The notes under the pieces: generated by a model
Seen by the model: the letters and a program-made list of their open reading frames with translations, nothing else
Databases searched by the model: none
What the model was told of the DNA's origin: nothing
Part shown: piece after piece, positions 22,065 to 30,849 of the stretch
Numbering within the stretch: the first letter of the stretch is position 1
How the letters are laid out: every line of letters begins with the position of its first letter
Translations under genes and position numbers: made by a program
NCBI GenBank assembly: GCA_030762895.1
Contig: CM061068.1
Coordinates: 46,135,615-46,199,614, forward strand
Length of the DNA stretch: 64,000 bases
Reading direction: 5' to 3'
DNA from: Sophora flavescens
Taxonomy: Eukaryota; Streptophyta; Magnoliopsida; Fabales; Fabaceae

Positions 22065-23434
22065 TGGAACATGAGAAGAACAACTTGCCGATAGATGATT
22101 CTTTCCCCGATGAGCAACTGTTCGCCATTTTCGGAGAGAATGCTCCATGGTATGCGGATTTTGTGAATTATTTTGTATGCGGGATTCTACCACCGGAGCT
22201 TAATTATCAACAAAAGAAGAAGTTCTTTTCCAATCTCAAGAACTACGTGTGGGATGAGCCTTACATTTTTCGCAAGTGTGCGGATAGCATTTATAGAAGG
22301 TGTATTTCGGAAGTTCCAAGTATCTTGAGTTGTTGTCATTCCTCATCTTACGGAGGACATGCTAGTGCCTCGAAGACAGCAGCAAAGGTGCTTCAAGCTG
22401 GTTTCTATTGGCCTCATATTTTCAGAGATGCCCGAATGTTCGTGCTTGCTTGTGATCCGTGTCAGAGAACGGGGAACATATCTAAGAGGCATGAAATGCC
22501 GCTCAACACTATGCTAGAAGTGGAGATATTTGATGTTTGGGGAGTCGACTACATGGGACCCTTTCCTTCCTCTTGCAATAATAAGTTCATTCTTGTAGCC
22601 GTTGATTACGTCTCTAAATGGGTGGAAGCCATTCCTTCCCCAACAAGTGATGTAAAAACCGTAATCAAACTATTCAAGAAGGTGATTTTTTCAAGGTTTG
22701 GAATTTCAAGGGCAGTCATTAGTGATGGAGGATCGCACTTCATTGAAAAACAATTTGAGAAACTCCTACTCAAATATGGAGTCACTCATAGGGTTGCTAC
22801 ACCTTACCACCCTCAGACAAGTGGGCAAGTCGAGGTCTCCAATCGAGAGATAAAGAGCATTCTGGAAAAGACTGTTTCGGGTTCGAGAAAGGATTGGTCC
22901 TTAAAGCTTGATGAAGCTCTTTGGGCTTACCGTACAGCTTACAAGACTCCTATCGGGATGACACCCTTTAGACTTATTTACGGTAAGCCATGTCACTTAC
23001 CAGTCGAGCTTGAGCATAAGGCCTTGTGGGCTACTAAGATGCTAAACTTTGATATAAAAGCCGCTGGGGAAAAGAGAATCCTTCAACTTCAGGAACTTGA
23101 TGTGCTAAGATTGGATGCCTATGAGTCCGCAAGATCTTACAAGGAGAGAACAAAGAAGTGGCATGATAAGCATATCCTTCGTAGAGAATTCCATGAAGGA
23201 GAACTAGTGCTACTCTACAACTCGAGATTGCGGTTATTCCCAGGAAAGCTCAAGTCTAGATGGTCCGGACCATTTAAGGTAATGAAAGTATTTCCGTATG
23301 GTGCCGACGAGGTTTGGAACCAGGAACGTGGAACATTCAAGGTAAATGGACAAAGACTGAAACACTACCTTGGAGAACATCCAGTTGAGCAGGAGGTTGC
23401 GATTTCCCTCCTCGATCCAACATCGAAAGATTGA
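22065..23434 (+). CDS. Integrase, element C
   Basis: The most intact part of pol. It has an N-terminal zinc-binding region ending CDPCQRTGN, then the catalytic core with the first aspartate in WGVDYMGPFP, the second in ISDGGSHF and the glutamate in TSGQVEVSNREIK, the D,D,E triad. The C-terminal region (LVLLYNSRLRLFPGKLKSRWSGPFKV) follows. There is no chromodomain. The frame shared with RNase H is open from 21740 to 23434. In a live element integrase inserts the cDNA into the genome. The conserved hairpin follows 40 bases after the stop. Confidence 0.88.
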
Positions 23435-23473
23435 AAGGACTATGGTCAAGCTTAGGACCGTAAATAAGTGCTT

Positions 23474-23491
23474 CTTGGGAGGCAACCCAAG
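23474..23491 (+). other. Conserved hairpin after pol, element C
   Basis: CTTGGGAGGCAACCCAAG, identical to the B copy, 40 bases after the integrase stop. Confidence 0.65.
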
Positions 23492-23670
23492 CTTTCTTTC
23501 CCTACTTAGTTTGTTTTGAATTTTGTTTTTTTATAATTAAGAAGAGTTAGAGAAGAAATATCGTCAATTATTGGGTTTGTCAAGTGTTTTCAGGTCAGGA
23601 AGTGATGAAGAGTGAAGAGGGGATGAAAAAGAAAAGTCAGCAACGATCACTTCCAGGCCGTGATGGTCAT

Positions 23671-24413
23671 CAAGTGTCGGCGGAACCCGATTACAGCAGA
23701 TTAACCCAAGGGGATTAGTTCTCCATCAAGGGTATAACAAAACCTATAAATATTATGTAAAACTGTGAAAATTGGATGATTTTTTGTGTCTGTTGCGCTC
23801 CTGTTTTATAAAGAGGCTGCGCGTCACGACCGTGATGGCCGTCACGGCCAGCCCGTGACCAATTCTGCCAGGGGCGCGCATTCAAATTCTGGTCCGTCAC
23901 GGCCGTGATGCCTATCACGACCAGGCCGTGATCGCTTCTGTCCATGGGTGTTGATCTGTCACGGCCGTGACCTTCATCACGGCAGGGTCGTGATCAATTC
24001 TGACTTCCTGTGTCTTCTCATCACGCCCGTGATGGGTATCACGGCTAGGTCGTGATGCTTTCTGACTTTCATGATCTCCTCATCACGCCTGTGATATGTG
24101 TCACGGCTGGGCCGTGATCCTTTCTGTCTTCCATGGGTAGCTCATCACGGCCGTGACCAGTGTCACGGCCTGGGCGTGATGGCCTCTGCTTCAGGTGCTC
24201 TTCCCTTCTTGCTTTTCTTATCAACCTGAAAACATGAAATAGCAGTAAGTGCTTTATTTGACTCAAAATCAACTAAAATACCCTAAAACTACTTAAGAGA
24301 CTCAAAATGTTGCTTGAGGATAATTACATCCAAATTTGGGCAAAATCGAGATTAAACTCGAATAAAACCTATGGTCTTACTAGTTAAAAACTAGTCGAGC
24401 CAGAGGCTGATCG
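23671..24413 (-). repeat. Truncated 3' LTR of element E
   Basis: Matches 27440-28159 and carries a TCACGGCCGTGA array (about 23820-24182) next to a TATA-like TATAAAAC (minus strand, around 23803-23810). The LTR start reads CGATCAGCC in both copies, where B has TGATAAGCC. Confidence 0.82.
23820..24182 (-). repeat. TCACGGCCGTGA array, 3' LTR of element E
   Basis: Alternating TCACGGCCGTGA and TCACGGC-AGGCCGTGA units over about 360 bp, in element sense directly upstream of the TATA-like box. The partner array at 27590-27925 is shorter by at least one unit. Confidence 0.85.
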
Positions 24414-24432
24414 AAATACCCCAAACTTAAAC
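24414..24432 (-). promoter_or_regulatory. Polypurine tract region of element E
   Basis: On the minus strand AGTTTAAGTTTGGGGTATT abuts the 3' LTR, equivalent to the tract of B. Confidence 0.6.
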
Positions 24433-24452
24433 TTTGCTTGTCCCCAAGCAAA
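24433..24452 (-). other. Stem-loop upstream of the polypurine tract, element E
   Basis: In element sense TTTGCTTG / GGGA loop / CAAGCAAA, an eight-pair stem with T-A as outer pair. Confidence 0.7.
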
Positions 24453-25920
24453 CTAAAACTCAAAAAGACTCAAACTTGGCAAGCTTAAAGGTTTCAATCA
24501 AATTCGCACAAATTTCATGCAATTTCAACAAAACAATTTTTCCTCAATGTTTCCCCCCCTTCTGCAACAATGTAACCCCCACATTCATCTACTTTAAAAC
24601 ATTGAGAATTCCATCATTCATGCAATCATTAATCTAAGTTGAGGATCCAAGTTACACACAAAAGGGAGATCACCAAATTCAAACAATCGCCATCCTCACA
24701 AGGGCATTTAATGTTTCACTCATTCGCTCAGTTTGTCTAGGCTATGAATTTTTCACTCAATTTCACATTTCAAGAGCACTTCCCGTGAATTTGATTTTCA
24801 TCTCAAACAAGGTTCCCACGAAAACATGTATGCAACATCAAAAGGTCTTTTAAAGGTTGTAATGGGGCCTGGCTGAGGGTAGGATATTCGAAGGTACTAG
24901 GCTTAAGTCCTTAGGAACTAAGAGAGCATGAGCATCTTGACACATTGAACTTCCACTCAAATTCCTTTTTCCATTTTTCTTTTTGCTTTGGGTGACTACA
25001 GCCTTTTTCCTTCAATACCCTTTTTTTGACATTTTTGTTCTTTTCCTTATTTTTTTCTCTTTTTCTTTGCCTTTGGCTCCAACCTTTATTTTTTTCTTTT
25101 TCTCAACCCAGAATGACATATCACACCTTGTAGCCACCCCAAACTTAGTTTCTTGCAACCCTTCTCTTGCTAAGCTTCCATGCTCTCATAATCCTAAGAT
25201 TGGGTTAACATGGTTTTTCCAGATTTTCGGCTTATAACATAAGGTCATCAAGAAACAACAGGTTAATTAGGCTCAACGTGGCTAACTAGGGAACATGCAT
25301 TAGGGATGGTTCTTTTCAGGCCAAGTATTTATTTCAAAGAAAATTGCCTAAATCATTTTATGCAAGCACATAAACATGCAAACCATGAAGAGATTCAAGC
25401 AAATTCGGGAAAGTGCAACTCAAAAGTGATTCATACAATTAAAAACATGTTGGAGGCTCAAATCCTCACCTGGACATTTTTGCAAATTGTTTGACCGAGA
25501 TTCAATCCCTAGTGTGTGCTTCCCTTCACCCCAAACTTATCATAAATCATGCAATCACAATAGAATATATCAAAGTTCAATTTTCAATTTTTCACATGGG
25601 GATCAATTTTCAATTTTCAAATCCTAGGGGGAATCATCAACAGTCAACACATGTCATGCAATCCATCTATGCAAAATTTGATTAAAGTCCAACAAGCTCA
25701 CCGACACAAAACTCAACACATACTCTTGACCTTCTCAAATTATTCAAGAGCTAAAAGAAAACAAAACAAAAACAAAGCAAGGAAAAGATAATTAAAAAGA
25801 AGAAGGTTTAGAGAAACTCATGGAGGCGGTTCCACCGGGATCCCACTGTCTGTGATACAGCGGCCAAGGAATGCCCAAAGTACAATATGATCCTCCCGGA
25901 TCCCATGGCATGCAGCATAA
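24453..25920 (-). other. 3' noncoding tract of element E
   Basis: No supported gene. The tract matches that of B (7830-9080) in reverse complement. GGGATCC-containing short repeats (25850-25905) lie next to the coding end, as in B and D. The post-pol hairpin seen in B, C and D is not present. Confidence 0.6.
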
Positions 25921-25943
25921 GTATGGAAGTGAGCGCTTGACAA

Positions 25944-26759
25944 TTATGGTGACCTCGCCCAGTGCGACGGACTTCTCATTCCCTCTTGGGTCAAAGTTGA
26001 CCTCCCGGTCAACAAAGTCGTCCCAATAAAGCGGGGTTCAACCTCCTGGTCTGGCCATAGTGCCTTCCTAGTTAAAGACTCAAAGTCCAATTTCTCAGGC
26101 AGAGGCTTGAACTCCATCACTGGTTGTTCCACAATGGGAGGTGAAAAACAGGTGGAGAGGGTTACTGGTGCTGCTTCGACTTCTGCACAATCTTCATTCA
26201 CTGCATTATCCAATCCATCACCTGCTATACATGCAGTAGTCTCAGCACACACCACACAAAGGTTAGTGTTAGTACAATCAGCACATATAGTACAATAGAC
26301 AGAATCAGAAAAGGCTTGAATGTCTGGAAATTCAACACACAGTTCATCAGTAATAGTGTTCTTGACATTATTATCAAAATCATGTTCAAAAGAAGCATTG
26401 TCAAGAACAGCTATTTGTGAATCTGTATGTTCTTCAAGGGGATGTTGAGTTTGTAGTGTGGTCAAGGCGGAGGCAATGTGACCAATTTGAGCGGCCAAAT
26501 CCTGAAGACGTGCTTCTGTCCTCCGTTGGTATTCAAGAGTGTGCTCTGTCATTTCCTGAAGACTTGCTGTCATTTGATGCACCAAAGAAGCTAACTCATC
26601 CAGGCTGCCTTGATCTCCACCATGTTGGCTAGAATAATCATTCACTCCAAACATGCCAAAATCACTACTGAACTCATAACCTCCAGCAAAGTTAGGATAA
26701 TATATGCATGGTGGCTCATAATAAACATTAGGCATATAAGTTTGCATATAATTATTCAT
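25944..26759 (-). CDS. Element E protein, Gag-like remnant
   Basis: An intact 271-residue frame starting 105 bases after the primer site. It has a tyrosine-rich N-terminus (YMPNVYYEPPCIYYPNF), a strong helical or coiled-coil segment (LASLVHQMTASLQEMTEHTL..., RLQDLAAQIGHIASALTTLQ) recalling the C-terminal helix of the C Gag, and a cysteine-rich part (CTICADCTNTNLCVVC). A tail with EFKPLPEKLDFESL resembles the pre-RT linker of C (EIKPLPSTLRYEFLG). There are no catalytic domains. It looks like a Gag C-terminus fused to a piece of the pol leader. Function unproven. Confidence 0.5.
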   Translation of the reverse strand: MNNYMQTYMPNVYYEPPCIYYPNFAGGYEFSSDFGMFGVNDYSSQHGGDQGSLDELASLVHQMTASLQEMTEHTLEYQRRTEARLQDLAAQIGHIASALTTLQTQHPLEEHTDSQIAVLDNASFEHDFDNNVKNTITDELCVEFPDIQAFSDSVYCTICADCTNTNLCVVCAETTACIAGDGLDNAVNEDCAEVEAAPVTLSTCFSPPIVEQPVMEFKPLPEKLDFESLTRKALWPDQEVEPRFIGTTLLTGRSTLTQEGMRSPSHWARSP

Positions 26760-26864
26760 ACTAAGGTTCCCAACCAGACCTAGTAGCCAAAACTAATTCA
26801 GCAATGAAAATTTTTATTTTATTTTTATTTATTTATTTTTATTTTCTGTTAATAACAACAAGAG

Positions 26865-26882
26865 TCCCCGACAATGGCGCCA
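26865..26882 (-). promoter_or_regulatory. Primer binding site of element E
   Basis: On the minus strand TGGCGCCATTGTCGGGGA follows the 5' LTR by five bases, the Athila tRNA-Asp site with two differences. Confidence 0.8.
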
Positions 26883-26887
26883 ATTTT

Positions 26888-28159
26888 TGACACGCTGTCG
26901 CACGCGCGTCAAAAAGCGAGTGGTTTGTAAAAACTATAGTCAGGGCGCGACAACTCGAGTATCGTCTCACAAGGACTCTTGGATTGTTATTCGCAGAAAA
27001 GTCAGTTTTGGGGGGGGGGGGGGGGGGGTTTAGATTGAGAGATTCAATTAAAAGAACGATGCAACTAAGAAATAAGTGAATATCAATGATCAAAACGATT
27101 AATCTACTGTTCTCGGTTTCCCACTATCATCGATTCATATAATTCCCATGCCCTAAGCGGATTCTAATCCCTTTTCGATTGTAGCGATAATTAACAAGCA
27201 AAATTAGCACTACACGATATATGTTCCTAATTACCGAATTAAGCAAACGGGTTGAAGCACTCGTGAATTAAGCAAACACGATTGAACACACGCGAATTAA
27301 GCAAACGCGATTAGATATAGGAACATAAAATCATCGAAACAAATCAATACCTATTCTATATAATCCTGAATTAAGCCAACAGAACGTACAGGATAGTATT
27401 GAAATGAATAAGCAATTTAATCCGGGAATTACAGAATCTCAAGTGTCGGCGGAACCCGATTACAGCAGATTAACCCAAGGGGATTAGTTCTCCATCAAGG
27501 GTATAACAAAACCTAGAAATATTATGCAAAACTGTGAAAATTGGATGATTTTTTGTGTCTGTTGCGCTCCTGTTTTATAAAGAGGCCGCGTGTCACGACA
27601 GTGATGGCCGTCACGGCCAGGCCGTGACCAATTCTGCCAAGGGCACGCATTCAAATTCTGGTCCGTCACGGCCGTGATGCCTATCACGGCCAGGTCGTGA
27701 TCGCTTCTGTCCATGGGTGCTGATCTGTCACGGCCGTGACGTTCATCACGGCAGGGCCGTGATCAATTCTGACTTCCTGTGTCTTCTCATCACGCCCGTG
27801 ATGCTTTCTGACTTTCATGATCTCCTCATCACGCTCGTGATATGTGTCATGGCTGGGCTGTGATCCTTTCTGTCTTCCATGGGTAGCTCATCATGGCCGT
27901 GACCAGTGTCACAGCCTGGGCGTGATGGCCTCTGCTTCAGGTGCTCTTCCCTTCTTGCTTTTCTTATCAACCTGAAAACATGAAATAGCAGTAAGTGCTT
28001 TATTTGAGTCAAAATCAACTAAAATACCCTAAAACTACTTAAGAGACTCAAAATGTTGCTTGAGGACAATTACATCCAAATTTGGGCGAAATCGAGATTA
28101 AACTCGAATAAAACCTATGGTCTTAGTAGTTAAAAACTAGTCGAGCCAGAGGTTGATCG
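26888..28159 (-). repeat. 5' LTR of element E
   Basis: About 1.27 kb. It contains a run of 19 G at 27010-27028 and the palindromic array at 27590-27925; the distal part 27440-28159 matches the truncated left copy. Short repeated phrases (AATTAAGCAAACGCGATT type) occur at 27235-27310. Confidence 0.82.
27590..27925 (-). repeat. TCACGGCCGTGA array, 5' LTR of element E
   Basis: Partner of 23820-24182 with point changes and loss of one or more units near 27795. Confidence 0.83.
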
Positions 28160-29365
28160 GTAGGGGTATTATTTTTGCATTATTGCATGCTGCATTCATT
28201 TAGGGTTAGTTTTACATATATCACATGATTAGACTGCCCCTTGCTTAGGATATGCCTCCAATAGTGAAAAACTTTGTGCCAATTGAATTAAGACAGTGAA
28301 TTTTTGAACCCAATTTTTGCATTCTTGTGATATGCTAAAAATGAAAAATGCTTGAGATGATCTTTTGATAGTTAATAATTAGCATGTGGTTTCTTAGATT
28401 TAGGTTTCTCATTGATTCTAATCCACTAAATGTGAGATTTTGAGCCAAAAATGGGTACTTACTAAATCTACCCAATTCCTTGTGATCGAGTGTTTTATTC
28501 CTCTTGGATTGTGTCTTCTAGAACTTGACTTGAAACCGTTTCGAGACTTAAAATTTTTTTTAAACACATTTGAAAATGATTGAGGCACTAGGTATTTTTC
28601 TGGCCTTCTGAACTTTGATGATAAATTGCTACCCCTTAGTTGCCCAATTTTGAGCCTAAAAGAATAAAATACTTTTCTTGGTACCATTGATCTATTTTAA
28701 TGAACAATGCTTGGTATGGCACCTCTTAAAGTGTTGCAAAATGGCAAAAAGGGTAGTTCGAAGAATAAATTGTGGGATAAAAAGTTAGAGAAATTTCTCT
28801 AAAGTTGAAAATCTCCCCTTCTTCAAACAAAAAAAAACAAAAAACAAAAATGGAGAAGGGGATGAGAAAAAGAGAATGAGAAATAAAAAGTAAAGGGGAA
28901 GAAAGAGAGAAAGGGGGAAAACTAAACTGAAGCCCAAAAAGGAATTTTAGGAGGTGTCATGCTTTGCACTGTTTGATTTTGTTTAGCCTTCTAGAATTTT
29001 CCTTTTCTTGATTTCCCCACCTAACAATTAATCACATGGCCCCGTTACAACCATAATAAAAGATCTCTTGATTCTTATGTGCTTTCATTAATAAAGTAGA
29101 GATTTGGTTAATAGTCAAGCTTATGGTAGGGTACCTTCCTTGAGGAAATCGAGTGAATTGTCACATATCCTCAAACACATGAGTGAGGTGAGAAGAGTGC
29201 CCGAATTGGTGAAAGATGTGAGTCTGGGGAACCTAAGCTCCTAATTCGACTTAAAATCGATTGTCTCTTGGTTTCTTATAGAATTTACCTGTTGCTTGAA
29301 TTCATTACTCGGGTTCTAGATTCACTGTCCTTGCTTCGATTGATTATCTTTTCTGGCCTTAGTTA
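28160..29365 (+). other. 3' noncoding tract of element C
   Basis: No supported gene. Purine-rich stretches lie at 28825-28920. The tract is homologous to the D tract. Its upstream part was deleted where E inserted. Confidence 0.6.
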
Positions 29366-29383
29366 TTGCTTGAGGACAAGCAA
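29366..29383 (+). other. Stem-loop upstream of the polypurine tract, element C
   Basis: TTGCTTG / AGGA loop / CAAGCAA, seven pairs. The eighth position would be an A-A mismatch, unlike B, D and E. Confidence 0.65.
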
Positions 29384-29387
29384 AATC

Positions 29388-29404
29388 TTAAGCTTGGGGT
29401 AGTT
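29388..29404 (+). promoter_or_regulatory. Polypurine tract region of element C
   Basis: TTAAGCTTGGGGTAGTT lies directly before the 3' LTR. Confidence 0.6.
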
Positions 29405-30849
29405 TGATGAGTGTGATTTCACCTCATAATTCATTGACATTTTGCATGCATTTTCATATAGTTTAGGCTTGTTTTATTTGATTATTTGTTAATTTTGCCT
29501 TGGAACGAGTAAGGTGGTTTTGTGGTGCTTGTGTGCAGGAATCGAAGATTAAAATGCTCAGGATTAGTTAGGTTGGAGCTGGCACGAAGATGGGAGCTTG
29601 GAAGACAAGAAAATGAGGCAAACAGAGCTGATCACGGCCAAGCCGTGATGACCATCACAGCCATGATCAAGTGAAGCTGAAAAGGAAGAATGGAAAAGTC
29701 AGAATCCATCACGGCCGTGACATGTCAACTGAGCCAGACCCCTACAAGGCAGAATCTGTCATGGCAAGGCCATGATATCCATCGAGGCAAGGCCGTGATA
29801 TTCATCACGGCCGTGACAGACCACTTAGTGAAGCAACGTTCAAGGCAGAAGCTGTCACGGCCAGGCCGTGATGGCCATCACGGTCGTGACACGCAATCCA
29901 TGGATCTTCAACAACTAATTTGATCTGGTTTTTGTATTGGTTTAGGATTCAAATTGCCCAACCTTATAAATAAGACCTAGGGGCTCGAATATGGGCACTT
30001 TTGGGGGGACATATTACCTTAGAAAAATTGAGGATTTCTTCTTCTCCTTCTTCTCCATCTCTTCTCCTCTTCTCTTAGGACTTTTTTTGTTCATGTTATT
30101 TTTAACCAAGCTTGCTACAATCATGGCAAGGCTTGAGTAGTAGTTTCGTTTCTAGGAATTGGGGCTATGCCCAAGACTTGTTTATGGTGATGTATTGATT
30201 TTGATTTCTTGTTAATTCCAATTTGTTTTCGATTTGATCCCTATTGTTTTAATTACTCGCGAATTTGGTGGCCACTTATTTGCGTGTCATAGATACACTA
30301 AGGACGAACTTAGCGGTGAACTTAGGTATCGGATCTATAGGAATCGAACTTAGGACTTAAATCACGAGAGTTAGAAGCGGTCCTTCGAGGGTTCACGAAT
30401 TGTCACAAAACTCAAGGGGTTCGATTTAAATTCAATTACCATGAGAGTAGGGATTGATTTAATTGGGCACAGTTTTTGTAACCCGAGAGGGAGCATCAAC
30501 TAATTTAGGATAAATTCGCCTTCAAAGCAAATTTTGGTAATTAACAAGGAGAGTAGTCGATTCAGTAACATAAACAGTTTTGTGGTATCCCAATTCTTGG
30601 GAATCCCTTTTGAATTTGAAAACCCCCAATCTGAATTGCTTTCCTGTTTTGTTTAATTGTGATATTAAATTTGATTGTTACTTGATTCTTATTTCAAAAA
30701 TCAAAACCTTTTCAAAATCCCTTTTTTATATATAGTCCAGTTTTATCGATTTAATAATTAGTTATGGTTTGAGATCACGGTCCCTGTGGGATCTATCTTT
30801 TTATTACTTGGCAACGAATCCGGTACACTTGCCAGAATCCAGCACATCA
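29405..30849 (+). repeat. 3' LTR of element C
   Basis: Partner of 10779-12203 with scattered differences and a small duplicated unit in the palindrome array (29629-29892). TATAAATA is at 29965-29972. Confidence 0.92.
29629..29892 (+). repeat. TCACGGCCGTGA array, 3' LTR of element C
   Basis: Copy of 11003-11245, longer by one extra unit around 29780-29800. Confidence 0.85.

Larger units (their letters stand above)
23671..28159 (-). mobile_element. Element E: non-autonomous Athila-type retrotransposon, 3' LTR truncated
   Basis: The right (5') LTR, 26888-28159, is followed on the minus strand by a tRNA-Asp-type primer site. The left (3') LTR, 23671-24413, lacks about 550 bp of its distal end compared with the right copy. 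Sequence shared by both copies starts at TCAAGTGTCGG. No target duplication can be found: the left side joins C in the middle of its internal palindrome array and the right side enters C at GTAGGGGTAT. So a deletion removed the outer part of the LTR and a piece of C. The interior has no pol. LTR start, polypurine tract and 3' tract resemble B. Confidence 0.82.
10779..30849 (+). mobile_element. Element C: Athila-lineage retrotransposon with decayed gag-pol
   Basis: LTRs at 10779-12203 and 29405-30849 are flanked by GTGCG (10774-10778) and GTCCG (30850-30854), a target duplication with one mismatch. The order primer site, gag, protease, RT, RNase H, integrase, long 3' noncoding tract, polypurine tract is that of an Athila element. 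No chromodomain is present and no envelope-like ORF is recognisable. D interrupts gag and E interrupts the 3' tract; without them C is roughly 9.9 kb. Many stops and frame slips make it non-functional. C disrupts the antisense gene of A. Confidence 0.9.

Noticed and set aside
23665..28165. Target duplication for element E
   Set aside because: Flanking bases differ (CATCA on the left, GTAGG on the right) and the left LTR is truncated, so no duplication should be claimed.
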